Assembly: GCF_006385705.1 (NCBI RefSeq)
Contig: NZ_VFRQ01000012.1
Coordinates: 1-64,000, forward strand
Source: Pontibacter mangrovi
GTDB taxonomy: Bacteria > Bacteroidota > Bacteroidia > Cytophagales > Hymenobacteraceae
Direction of reading: 5' to 3'
DNA length: 64,000 nt
In this document: positions 36,366 through 45,281 of the stretch, in pieces
Position numbering within the stretch: position 1 is the first letter of the stretch
Layout: each line of letters begins with the position of its first letter
The notes under the pieces: model-generated
Told to the model about the DNA's origin: nothing
The model's database searches: none
Seen by the model: only the letters and a program-made list of their open reading frames with translations
Program-made: the position numbers and the translations under genes

Positions 36366-37706
36366 TTAACCGATCAGTTTCTTTTTGACAGCCAGTATGT
36401 GTTTGCAGGCCCCTCTTTCTCCCTGGTGCCTGCTGTACCAGGTACAGGTACAGCGTTCCTTGTCGCCTTCGAGCATGACCACATGGCGCACACCGCTGCC
36501 TTCCACCCGTGCTTCGACTTTCGTGTCCGTCTGAACCACCAACTCCACCTTTCCGGCCTCCAGCAGCTTTTCTGCCTCCTTCATGCGCGGGTTCAGGCTC
36601 AGGATCCGGTTTAACTTGAAAGGCAGGCTTCTGTAAAAGAAGTGGTTCTCATCCAGGTCAAAGCCCAGCAGGCCCATGGCCGAGAGCCTCCCTGTAATAT
36701 TATCTACTTTCTTCAGGTCAAGTCCTTCCTGTATGGCTAACAGTGTCGGGTTAAACTCCTGGTTGGCATAGCTGTACTTGTCCACCAGGTCGATCCATTC
36801 TTCCGGCACATCCTCCAGCAATGCCTCCAATGCGGCTCCCTCGCCTGAGAAACCACGCCACGCGTCGCGGGAAAGGGAAAGGCTGAAGCGCACGTTGCCG
36901 AAGTATAGCTGCCAGGTGGTGGACTGCATGGCAGGGTGTGGGAAGACCCGTAGTTCGTCTGCCAAAGGCAAGAGCGGCTCCAGGAGGCGCAAGCGGTGTA
37001 TACCTCCGACACAGATGGCAGCGGAGGACTTTACCGGTGAGAAAGCTGCCTTATTGCCACGAACAGTCAGGTAGTAATCAGTTTTAGGTTTGCCGTTCGG
37101 AATACTGCGAAAGAGCTGCAGCGCCTGCATGCGGTTGAACGTAAACGTCTTTTCAGCCTGGGCCAGGAACAGCTGCACTGTGGTGAGGCCCTTGATCCAT
37201 TTGGTGGGCAGGGGCACCTTTCGTTCCACTATTTTGGCCTCTTCTTTCTGAAGGGTGACTTCTTGTTTCCCTACCGAAAGCATCACCTTATCGCTTTTGC
37301 CGATGCCGCTAAGTGCTGCGAGCATGGGCTGGTTAAAGTCCACGTTGGTTGTGCCATTTGCCAGGAACTCTCCATCATGGCCATCCGGCAACACATCCAC
37401 ACGCGCATAAACACCGGCGCAGTGGGAAAAGCCCTCAAACCGGATCTTGTTGTTACCCGCCGTCACGATAGGATCTTTGAGTAAGGCTAACTGGAAAGGG
37501 GAGAGGTTAAAGCTGGACTGTACAACGTTAGAAAGTGTGACCAGGCACCGCGCCGTGATATAGGGGTTGGTGAGCCTTCCCCAAAAGAAGCAGGCGGTGT
37601 CTTTCTTCTGAACTTCACTGTATTGGGCCAGGAACAGTTCATCAAGGCCATGTGCTTTATTGAGCAGCGATGGTTGCTTGTACTGGTAAACAAGTGTGTC
37701 GGACAT
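36366..37706 (-). CDS. SWIM zinc-finger protein
   Basis: A 446-residue protein. The C-terminal SWIM finger (about 405-446) reads ERCTCTWYSRHQGERGACKH, matching CxC-x(n)-CxH. The first 400 residues are an unrecognised soluble domain. SWIM fingers bind DNA or proteins. It is the first gene of a two-gene operon with the DUF6493-like gene. The upstream region (37707-38643) carries no other partner gene. Confidence 0.85.
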   Translation of the reverse strand: MSDTLVYQYKQPSLLNKAHGLDELFLAQYSEVQKKDTACFFWGRLTNPYITARCLVTLSNVVQSSFNLSPFQLALLKDPIVTAGNNKIRFEGFSHCAGVYARVDVLPDGHDGEFLANGTTNVDFNQPMLAALSGIGKSDKVMLSVGKQEVTLQKEEAKIVERKVPLPTKWIKGLTTVQLFLAQAEKTFTFNRMQALQLFRSIPNGKPKTDYYLTVRGNKAAFSPVKSSAAICVGGIHRLRLLEPLLPLADELRVFPHPAMQSTTWQLYFGNVRFSLSLSRDAWRGFSGEGAALEALLEDVPEEWIDLVDKYSYANQEFNPTLLAIQEGLDLKKVDNITGRLSAMGLLGFDLDENHFFYRSLPFKLNRILSLNPRMKEAEKLLEAGKVELVVQTDTKVEARVEGSGVRHVVMLEGDKERCTCTWYSRHQGERGACKHILAVKKKLIG

Positions 37707-38643
37707 ATAAGAAACTAGTAACAGCAGAACTCCTGGGAAAGCATCATCTAAAAGAGAGCAGGTTCAGGTAAATTTTCCCAGGTTTACCAGCTTTAAAGAT
37801 AGCAGAAAGCTGGTAAGTCTTTAAGCCTTCTCAAAAAAAAGAGCTTTAGGCCTTCCGGGTCTTTACTACCCTGAGGAGGGCAGCCGGCAAGTAAAGGGAG
37901 ATACAGCGTTATAAAACCCATCCATTGCAACAAGAAAGTAGAGAGTTGCAATGGATGGCGATTCATGTTTACACAGAGTTTCTCTACAGCCTCGGGTCCA
38001 CCGCCTCGCTCTCCAGCGCCAGTACATCAAGAGTTGAGCGATCGACATAGTTACTAGTTCGGCGACTAATTATATGGTTAGTTATCTGAGTGTCTACATA
38101 TTTTACAGTAAAAGAAGGTGTGTTTTAATTGTTTTACAGTCAATCTAATCTTTTTAATGAAGCCTATCTGAAGTAAGAGGTATCTCAGAACATCCAAGTT
38201 AGTGGGTGCTTTTCTGTGAGTGACGCTTCTCGGTGCTCCTTAGCCAGAAGGCTAAAGGTATAGCTTGAAGCTTTGAAAGTTCAAGCGGCGTGGAGAAGCA
38301 TCATTCTGTCATCTTCTAAGGGGCTTTACGCAGTTGCGGTAGGAGAGCTTTGTTTCGGATCGGCTTCAACGACGGAACGCCCTATCCGGTAGTACAGAAA
38401 TAGTAGCTGCATGCGCAGGCTAAAAGTCATTCGTCCTGCCATTTTAGAGAGCTATGACTAAAGGAGGGGGAAGTCCTTTTTCAGGAAAGCCGCTTCAGCC
38501 AAGCAACCACACTATGATATCTGGTTTTATAACCTATAAACCTGGCATTGCGTGCACTACCCGCCCCTGCTATTAGTGTCATGGTCAATAACACAATTCT
38601 CTTTTTTTAAATTCAGCGTTGTAAGTAAAGTGTTTTGGGCTTG
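37707..38643. other. 937-nt intergenic region
   Basis: No open frame with protein-like content was found on either strand. The region holds the promoter side of the SWIM operon (to about 37800) and AT-rich sequence at 38060-38170. The block 38210-38320 contains CTTAGCCAGAAGGCTAAAGG, a small inverted repeat. It may be the remains of lost genes. Confidence 0.4.
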
Positions 38644-38705
38644 TGCGGAGATTACGTTTGCTAATCTCCGCACATTTACGGAGATTAGCAAACGTAATCT
38701 CCGCA
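38644..38705. promoter_or_regulatory. 62-nt near-perfect palindrome upstream of fic, candidate operator
   Basis: Two 27-nt arms (38644-38670 and 38679-38705) are exact reverse complements around an 8-nt centre. Each arm is itself a palindrome of CGGAGATTA and TAATCTCCG around 7 nt, so the nonamer occurs four times in alternating direction. It ends 13 nt before the fic start codon. The Fic protein carries its own C-terminal wHTH domain, so autoregulatory binding here is the simplest reading. As RNA it would form a very stable hairpin in the fic leader. Confidence 0.75.
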
Positions 38706-38718
38706 GTTTATCACCATC

Positions 38719-39837
38719 ATGAGTTTCTACATATACCAGCAACCGGCGTGGCCGCAGTTTACTTGGGATGAGCATTCACTCTCCAGGCTCTTAGGGGAAG
38801 TGCGTTATGTGCAAGGGCGATCGGCAGGGCGTATGGAAGGACTCGGATTTTCCGTCAGAGAAGAGACCATGCTGCAGACTCTGACGCAGGACGTGTTAAA
38901 GTCTACCGAAATTGAAGGCGAGTTACTGGAGCCTGATCAGGTGCGGTCATCCATCGCCAGGAGACTGGGTATGGATATTGCCGGGCTCATTCCATCGGAT
39001 AGGGATGTGGAAGGGGTGGTGGAGATGATGCTGGATGCCACGCAGAACTATCAGGAGCCCTTAACAAAAGAGCGCTTGTGCAATTGGCAGTCCTCTCTGT
39101 TTCCGACAGGTAGAAGCGGCATGTACAAGATCATCATCGGGGCCTGGCGGGACAATGAAAAAGGGCCCATGCAGGTAATATCAGGTCCACTTGGAAGGGA
39201 GAGGGTGCACTTTGAGGCTCCTGACGCGCCCCGGCTGGAGCGTGAGATGGAAAAGTTCCTGGACTGGTTCAACGGAGAGTCGGTGCTGGACCCGGTGTTG
39301 AAGGCTGGCGTTGCCCATCTCTGGTTTGTTACCTTGCATCCGTTTGATGATGGGAACGGCCGTGTGGCGCGCGCGATCACGGACATGCAGCTGGCGCGCG
39401 CTGAGAAAGGCGGACAGCGGTATTACAGTATGTCCGCCCAGATACGGCAGGAGCGAAACGCCTACTATCATATCTTGGAGAAAACGCAGAAGGGCACGCT
39501 TGATATAACCCCGTGGCTGGAGTGGTTTCTTTTCTGTCTGATCAGTGCGCTGCATGCGGCAGAGGAGAAACTGGAGGCGGTATTACAGAAAGCCCGTTTC
39601 TGGGATTTGCACGCGGAGACACCGCTAAACGAACGGCAGCGCCTACTGATACGGAAGCTGCAGGACGGGTTCGTCGGAAAACTCACTTCTTCAAAGTGGG
39701 CAAAGATCGCCAAATGCTCCCAGGATACGGCGGGCCGTGATATACAGGATTTAATTGGCAAAGGTATTCTCCGGAAGGATGCTGCCGGGGGAAGGAGCAC
39801 GAGCTACAGTCTTGTTAACGACGAACAGGCATTTTAA
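38719..39837 (+). CDS. Fic-family protein with DUF4172 and C-terminal wHTH
   Basis: A 372-residue protein. DUF4172 N-terminal domain (about 1-90) with inhibitory-helix motif S62-TEI-E66-G67, matching [S/T]xxxE[G/N]. Fic core with H207-PFDDGNGRVAR (207-218), all catalytic residues present. C-terminal wHTH (about 300-370): LTSSKWAKIAKCSQDTAGRD, then LIGKGILRKDAAGG. Fic enzymes transfer AMP or a related group to a target protein, and the N-terminal helix keeps the enzyme off. The gene has its own terminator and a large palindrome in front, suggesting an independent self-regulated unit. Confidence 0.93.
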   Translation: MSFYIYQQPAWPQFTWDEHSLSRLLGEVRYVQGRSAGRMEGLGFSVREETMLQTLTQDVLKSTEIEGELLEPDQVRSSIARRLGMDIAGLIPSDRDVEGVVEMMLDATQNYQEPLTKERLCNWQSSLFPTGRSGMYKIIIGAWRDNEKGPMQVISGPLGRERVHFEAPDAPRLEREMEKFLDWFNGESVLDPVLKAGVAHLWFVTLHPFDDGNGRVARAITDMQLARAEKGGQRYYSMSAQIRQERNAYYHILEKTQKGTLDITPWLEWFLFCLISALHAAEEKLEAVLQKARFWDLHAETPLNERQRLLIRKLQDGFVGKLTSSKWAKIAKCSQDTAGRDIQDLIGKGILRKDAAGGRSTSYSLVNDEQAF

Positions 39838-39844
39838 AAGTAAT

Positions 39845-39877
39845 AAAGGGGCTGCCTGATTTCCAGGCAGCCCCTTT
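39845..39877. terminator. Bidirectional terminator between fic and ardC
   Basis: AAAGGGGCTGCCTG (39845-39858) pairs perfectly with 39864-39877 around ATTTC. It serves the two convergent genes. Confidence 0.85.
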
Positions 39878-39884
39878 GGGTTCT

Positions 39885-40822
39885 TTAAGCGGCCGCTTTT
39901 ACTTGGGGCGGAACTTCTTGCTGCTCTTTGGTCTTCAGGCCCAGGATAAAGCTGGCTGCCTTGAAGGCCCTGGCGGCTGCGTAGAGAAGCATCGTTTTGT
40001 CGTCTTTGAACTTGCTGACCCAGCCCTGCAGGTAGGCCACCGAGTTGGGGAAGACCTGCTCCCGGATGCCGGTAAAGGCGCAGAGGAAGCTGGCGCCCAT
40101 CTCGGCCACAAGCTCCTCTTTGCTGTAGCTTTCATCCCCGAAGCGGGCCTTCTCCTCTTCTGAGAAGCGGGTAAGGCGCATGGGGTGACCGGTGGCGTGG
40201 ATGAGCTCGTGAAAGAGCGTGGCGTGGTAGGCCTCAGCGGTGACGAAGCGCTTGGGCTCGGGTACCTGCACGATGTCGGGCGCCGGGGCATACAGGCGTC
40301 TGCCCCGTGCCTGATCCTGGGGCGGGGGGATGGGAAACCTTCCACTACTTGCTGGCAGCTCTCGATGACCTGCTGCCCGCTTCGCACCCGCACTTCCGGC
40401 AGGTGGAAGTCCACACCCTCCACCTGGTCGATGTTGAACACGGTCCAAAGAAATGGGATGCATCTTCTGCTCTTGTCATTTTCCATTACATCCTGCTGCT
40501 CCTCTGCCTTTCCGTTCTCTTTGCCTTTATACACTTTCCAGTAGACGATACGGGTACCTTTCTGGCCCCTGCGGACGCGGCCGCCCAGCTCGCGGGCCTG
40601 CCGGAAGGTGAGGAAGTAGGGCGCCTTGTAGTTGTTCTTCTCTGAGATGTAATGCAGGTAGAAGGCGTTGAAGCCCTCGTAGGGGCGGGCGGATGCGTAG
40701 TTTCTGGGCAGGCCGTAGGAGCCCCAGGGCTTTTGCCAGAGGACCTTTCCTTTCTGGAGCTCAGCGATCACCTCATCTGTCACTTGCTGGGCAAGCTGGT
40801 TGAATTTCTGGTATGCATTCAT
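39885..40822 (-). pseudogene. ArdC-like antirestriction protein, frameshifted
   Basis: The N-terminal part (40822 to about 40335) has MNAYQKFNQLAQQVTDEVIA and the ArdC ssDNA-binding region with LTFRQARELGGRVRRGQKGT. The C-terminal part, in another frame, has YHATLFHELIHATGHPMRL with the HExxH zinc motif and FSEEEKARFGDESYSKEELV. The shift lies in a C/G run at about 40315-40335 (GGGGCGGGGGG). Homologues are single proteins of about 310 residues on plasmids and conjugative elements. It could be a true mutation or a sequencing error in the homopolymer. Confidence 0.82.
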
Positions 40823-40889
40823 AGTAGTAAAATTTAAGGTAGTTGAATAATCAATTGAAGGCGCTTTGCTTCTAAAAGGAGGAGAGGGG

Positions 40890-41366
40890 CTACAGGAGCC
40901 CCTCGTCTGCAAGTGAGTAGTAGCCCTCGCTGGTGAGGATGATATGGTCCAGGACGGCGATGTCGAGCAGCTCCCCGCCCTGCTTGAGCTTTTTGGTGAG
41001 CTGCAGGTCCGCCTGGCTGGGCTTGAGGTTGCCCGAGGGGTGGTTGTGGGAGAGGATGATGCCGGAGGCGCAGGCTTTGAGGGCGGCCACGAAGACGAGC
41101 TTTGGGTCTGCCACAGTGCCGGCCACGCCGCCGGTGGAGAGCTCGTAGACGCCCAGCACCCGGTTGGCGCGGTTTAAGAGCAGCACCTTGAACTGCTCGA
41201 CAAACTCGAGTTTGCCCTGATCCCAGCCCTCTTTGAGGACGCGGTAAGAGTCGGTGGAGCTGGTGACCTGCGGCCTTTCGCTGGGCTTGACGCGGTTGCG
41301 GTAGGAGAGCTTGACTTCGGCTACTTTGTGGAAGGCGGATGTGTTGACAGTCTTTTCCATAATCAT
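40890..41366 (-). CDS. RadC-like JAB/MPN-domain protein
   Basis: A 158-residue protein from the ATG at 41366 (or 41360). The longer frame to 41480 has a basic low-complexity lead and is not used. It matches the RadC MPN domain with ILSHNHPSGNLKPSQADLQL, the JAMM metal-binding motif, and LLDIAVLDHIIL. It lacks the UPF0758 N-terminal HhH part, as is usual for the short RadC proteins of mobile elements. It lies 67 nt upstream of the ArdC gene on the same strand; both are typical of plasmid or ICE cargo. Confidence 0.9.
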   Translation of the reverse strand: MIMEKTVNTSAFHKVAEVKLSYRNRVKPSERPQVTSSTDSYRVLKEGWDQGKLEFVEQFKVLLLNRANRVLGVYELSTGGVAGTVADPKLVFVAALKACASGIILSHNHPSGNLKPSQADLQLTKKLKQGGELLDIAVLDHIILTSEGYYSLADEGLL

Positions 41367-42007
41367 CTGATTTTTAGTTAGAGGAAATTGATTATGGTGC
41401 CCCCGCCGCCTTCGGCGACGGACTAAGGGCAAGGTGGAGGCGGAGAAAATGCGGAGGGTCCGCGGCCCGTGGATACCCATTTTGTCCGGACAACCTTGCT
41501 CCCGTGTCCGGCCCTGAAGGCTACCTTTGCCCCAAAATGAATGACGGTTGGACTTTTTTTATACAACGGATGTATACAGGCTTCAAGCAAGGCGTTGCCG
41601 AGTATAGAGCCTGTACATGGTTATGCCACCCGCTTCTTCTCTTCTTGCATATCACATAAGAAGTTGGGATAGATATCATATCCTTTAAGCCATTCAAGTC
41701 CACCTCCTGGCTCAATTGTTACTTTGCTAAAATGGTTATCTTCTTACAACTCTTTTGTGAACCCTTTACCAAATGTGATAATTGCTTAGGATTTCAAATT
41801 CAACTATTTCATTCATAGCTTTCTATTATCTTAACAGTTCAATTTTATCTAAGCTTGCAGGTACTTGAGCTTTCTCTCATTTTGCCAGTAACTCCTCTTT
41901 ATGTAAAGACGCCCACTCCAGGACTAAAGCATGTGCTCTATTGGGTAACGTTCCTGCTATTCTATCTAACTCAAGTGCCTGTTGCACAACTCCTGAGTAT
42001 GAAGCCC
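41367..42007. other. 640-nt region without a gene
   Basis: Nothing was recognised. It includes the leader of the RadC-like gene (41367-41480) with a GC-rich CCGCCTTCGGCGA hairpin, then AT-rich sequence. ORFs here are short and without family signatures. Confidence 0.4.
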
Positions 42008-42997
42008 TTACCATCCCTTTCCCATGGCCAGTTCAAAGTCTGACCGAAAATAGAGATGAAAACCACCCACCTGCTTAGGCTTGGGCAGAGCCACGGTGGC
42101 TGTCTGGCCCCTTCTGGGGGTGTAGTGCAGCAGTTTCTGCAGGTTGTAGGCCGCGTCGGACATCAGCATTCCTTTGGGGCCAGCTTCAGGCCGCGGGTGT
42201 TGACCTTGCGCAGGCACATGTGGTTTAGCAGTGTACCCAGTACCGGCTCCACCGTGGCCTACCGGAGCCGTTTCATCCGCCGGCCCCAGCGGCTGCTAAT
42301 CCGGGCGATAACCCGCTCATATTTGGCGAGGTAAGAGGTGATGGTCTTTTCGAGCTTCTTACCGCAGCTAGCGGCTTTCAGGGGGCAGTCCTGGTAGCTC
42401 TGGCGCGTGGTGCGGTAGAGCCGGGAGCAGCCTTTGCCGGCACCGTTTGAGTAATGCTTTCCGCTAGGGTTGATGCCGTAACCGAGGTGCCGGTAAGGTT
42501 ACTTTTGTTAAGCACCGTGGAGGAGAAGCCGGAGGAAGTGAAGACCTGCACCTGATAGGTGTCTGCCCCCGAAACGGCGTTCCAGCTTAGGGTGGGGGAG
42601 AGGGCAAGATTGGTGGCCTGGTTAGTCGGCGAGTAGTGGGTGGTGTTGGAAGTGTAGAGGAGGCACTTGTTGTGCCCCCTGGAACGAAGGTCTGCTCCCA
42701 GCGCCATTTGCGGTGGCGGGCCTGGACCAGGCGCAGGTCCAGCCGCAGGCTGCGGTGCTCGATTAGGCGGTGGTCGGAGGCTATGTTCTCCAGGTGAGCT
42801 ACCAGGCAGAGCTTGAAGAAGACGACCGGGTCGATCGAGTGCTGGCCGCAGCGCCCGTAGTAGAGTGCCGTCAGCTCATAGTGAAACTCCAGGTCCAGCC
42901 TGTCCTTGAGCCGCTGGTAGAAGTTGTGCGCCGGCACGTGCGCCGAGAGCGAGAAGCGCAGCTCCCGCTCGTCTTCGAAAGTTTTTCTGCCCTACAT
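42008..42997 (-). pseudogene. IS1182-family transposase, broken and with a foreign insert
   Basis: The N-terminal part (42997 to about 42690) reads KTFEDERELRFSLSAHVPAH, FYQRLKDRLDLEFHYELTAL and SIDPVVFFKLCLV, typical of IS1182; its second codon is now TAG. The C-terminal part (about 42430 to 42008) reads LYRTTRQSYQDCPLKAASCG, RISSRWGRRMKRLR with a TAG where Gln is usual, ATVEPVLGTLLNHMCLRKVN, a frameshift, and KGMLMSDAAYNLQKLLHY. The middle, about half of the protein, is missing, and an unrelated fragment lies between (42440-42665). Confidence 0.85.
42440..42665 (-). pseudogene. Fibronectin-III-like domain fragment inside the IS1182 remnant
   Basis: About 70 residues: HYSPTNQATNLALSPTLSWN, AVSGADTYQVQVFTSSGFSS and LTGTSVTASTL. 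This is the pattern of FN3/Ig-like repeats in large secreted Bacteroidota proteins (SPTLSWN...A..YQVQV). It has no start, signal or partner domain, and is flanked by transposase sequence on both sides in the same strand. It was probably left by recombination between an IS copy and a surface-protein gene elsewhere. Confidence 0.7.
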
Positions 42998-43168
42998 CCT
43001 ATTATAGATTTGGCACTAGCTCTTTTTATAGTTTGATTCAATTTTCAACCAGTTGTGCAACAGGCACTAAAGTTGATAAATTTTTTCTTATACACCGCCT
43101 ATCTACAATCAACCGTTGTTGCCAACCCTTACATTTTCTAGTTTGTTTTTAGATATATAAGACACATC

Positions 43169-43188
43169 TGAGCCTAGCAATAGGCTCA
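43169..43188 (-). terminator. Hairpin after the 43200-44603 gene
   Basis: TGAGCCTA (43169-43176) pairs with TAGGCTCA (43181-43188) around GCAA, 12 nt beyond the stop. The following T run is weak. Confidence 0.5.
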
Positions 43189-43199
43189 TGTGCGCATCA

Positions 43200-44603
43200 T
43201 CATATTTCTTTTAGAATCCACCTGCTTATTTTTTCAAGGACCTTCGGACTCATCGTTTGTTCGATCTTTGGGTATTCAGAAATTTGTCCTGTTGTGCTCT
43301 CCTGGAACAAGTGGTTTAAATCAGGCATCAACACAACTTCGTAATTTCCAGACTTACTTTTTTGTAAAGCTTCTTTGACTGGCTTCATGTTATATTTTGG
43401 AGGTACCTGCGTATCATTGCTTCCATACAAAGCCAAAGCCGGAATGTCTATTTTTGTGATTTCTTCCGCGGGGTTGTAATGGTAGAAATATCGGATCCAT
43501 GGACCAGTTCTACTCTTAACCAGGTTATCAATAAATTCAGCTTTATTTATGGTTGGGGGGAGAATGGAAGTTAATACTTCAGAATTCTGATAGAAAGATC
43601 TCAATTCCTCTTTTACGATCGTCGTCTCCTTATCAGAAGCCGCGATAGCAATCGCTTTTTCTATATACGCTTTATATCTTTTCTCGTCCTCCACGGGAAA
43701 ATTCCTGTAATCTAGCGCTTGCTGCAGAGAGACCTGTTTCCCCAAGACCCCGGTACCCGCTAACATAATTATGAATGACACATCCTTTGAGCTATTGGCC
43801 ACTTTAGGAGCAATAATGGCGCCTTCGCTATGGCCTATCAAACCTATTTTATGCCCCCCGATATCAGTTCTGCTTTTTAAGAATGCTAGCACACTCAATA
43901 CATCCTTCGAAAAGTCGGCGGTAGTTGCTTTTTCAAAATTTCCAGTCGATTCCCCTACCCCTCTATCATCATATCTCAAAACAGCGATTCCTTGTCGCGT
44001 TAGATAGTCTGACAGCACAAGAAAGGGCTTATGTCCCATATATGATTCATCTCTATCTTGTGGACCGCTACCGGAAATTAATACTACCACAGGGGTATTT
44101 CGGTTAAATGCCCTGGGTAAGGTAAGTGTTCCTGCCAGGCTAATGTCATCTTCAGAATTATATATTTTTACCTCTTCAACCAAATACGGATATGGTTTGG
44201 CAGGTTCCTGAGGTCTTTTGGGAGTCTCTACCCGCTTTATCAGCTCTTCTTTAGTAAGGATCAAGGGAACACTATTTAAGCCTTCCTGGAAGGTGCCGTT
44301 GATTTTACCCGATTCTACATCCCACTTTCCATTGAATTTGAATCCCAGGTTTGATGCGTCGATGCTTAGCTTATTTTCGATGAATGTGGTCGAGGCTGGC
44401 TGAAGTTCCGTTAACCCCTGGCTGGGGATAGCTAACTTGGCAATGAGGTCTTCTTTACTTTTAGATATTTCAAAGATAAACAGCATGGATTTCCCAGGCT
44501 GTACTTCCAGGTTTCCCTGCCAGGTTCCTTCAATATGCTGCGCAAACAGGTTATTGACATTGACACATAAGATTAACAGGAGCGTGATTGTAAATATTTT
44601 CAT
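43200..44603 (-). CDS. Secreted alpha/beta hydrolase with N-terminal beta domain
   Basis: A 467-residue protein with signal peptide (1-22, ending LFAQ). Residues 25-130 form a lipocalin- or DUF3887-like beta domain (IEGTWQGNLEVQPGKSMLFI). Residues 140-465 form an alpha/beta hydrolase with GSGPQDRDESYMGH at the oxyanion side, nucleophile IGLIGHSEGAIIAPK, acid in LYGSNDTQVPP and His in MPDLNHLFQE. It resembles the Bacteroidota hydrolases that act on esters or peptides in the periplasm. It is 78 nt after the membrane-protein gene of the sigma-factor pair. Confidence 0.88.
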   Translation of the reverse strand: MKIFTITLLLILCVNVNNLFAQHIEGTWQGNLEVQPGKSMLFIFEISKSKEDLIAKLAIPSQGLTELQPASTTFIENKLSIDASNLGFKFNGKWDVESGKINGTFQEGLNSVPLILTKEELIKRVETPKRPQEPAKPYPYLVEEVKIYNSEDDISLAGTLTLPRAFNRNTPVVVLISGSGPQDRDESYMGHKPFLVLSDYLTRQGIAVLRYDDRGVGESTGNFEKATTADFSKDVLSVLAFLKSRTDIGGHKIGLIGHSEGAIIAPKVANSSKDVSFIIMLAGTGVLGKQVSLQQALDYRNFPVEDEKRYKAYIEKAIAIAASDKETTIVKEELRSFYQNSEVLTSILPPTINKAEFIDNLVKSRTGPWIRYFYHYNPAEEITKIDIPALALYGSNDTQVPPKYNMKPVKEALQKSKSGNYEVVLMPDLNHLFQESTTGQISEYPKIEQTMSPKVLEKISRWILKEI

Positions 44604-44681
44604 GATTATAATTAGTTTAGGGCATGACTATCCTTCTGCTGAATTTTCAGCTGATAGAAACAGGAATATTTATAAGGTTTT

Positions 44682-45275
44682 TTAGTTGTTGATTTCGGAG
44701 AGTAATTTCTCAGTGGCTTCTAACGACTTATGGTAGGATTTCAATACCCACAGCGCAAACCCTAAGAAAGCAATGACTGAAATAGGAAATGTTAAGGTCC
44801 AAAAATATTCGCTTTCACTAAGGTTAACACCCTTAATAGCTGAAAGCACGGGAATGGCTATTAAAATTAAGAATAGTCCCAGTGACACATTTAATTTTTG
44901 AAACCTTTGAAATTTGACCTTACGTTTTCCGAAATCATTTAAAGTATCTAAGTAGGGTTTAGATGAGATCGTTAATTTTTGCATTCCCTTCAAACTCCTT
45001 AAGGAAATTACCGGTAGCGTTAAGAGTAAACCGATAGCAATGACCGCAAAGATTTTTTCGGCTACAGGCTCAATTTTCATGTAATTCAGGATTAAATAGA
45101 TAGCACCCGAATAACAGATAATTGCCCCTATCATTTCAGAGTATCTGATCTTATTCAATTTCGAATGGTACTTTTCTTCAGTCACCTTTTCGATGAGATC
45201 TTTCGTGAGCAGCTCTTGTTTTTCTACTTTGTTGCTCATTCCCTCCCATAAGTTTTTCATTTCATCCAATTCCAT
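44682..45275 (-). CDS. Membrane protein paired with an ECF sigma factor
   Basis: A 197-residue protein. The cytosolic N-terminus (1-45) has LWEGMSNKVEKQELLTKDLI, and four membrane segments follow (about 48-67, 73-92, 128-148 and 157-178). It starts 6 nt after the sigma gene stop. The gene order suggests an anti-sigma role with the helical N-terminus holding the sigma factor, but no RsgI/FecR/zinc anti-sigma motif is visible. The role is inference. Confidence 0.65.
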   Translation of the reverse strand: MELDEMKNLWEGMSNKVEKQELLTKDLIEKVTEEKYHSKLNKIRYSEMIGAIICYSGAIYLILNYMKIEPVAEKIFAVIAIGLLLTLPVISLRSLKGMQKLTISSKPYLDTLNDFGKRKVKFQRFQKLNVSLGLFLILIAIPVLSAIKGVNLSESEYFWTLTFPISVIAFLGFALWVLKSYHKSLEATEKLLSEINN

Positions 45276-45281
45276 AATTTC

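Noticed and set aside
38210-38320. Possible repeat or CRISPR-like signal
   Set aside because: It holds only one small inverted repeat; there are no regularly spaced repeats. No CRISPR array was seen anywhere in the window.
41367-41480. Longer RadC-like start at 41480
   Set aside because: The added part is Arg-rich low complexity; the homology starts after the ATG at 41366.
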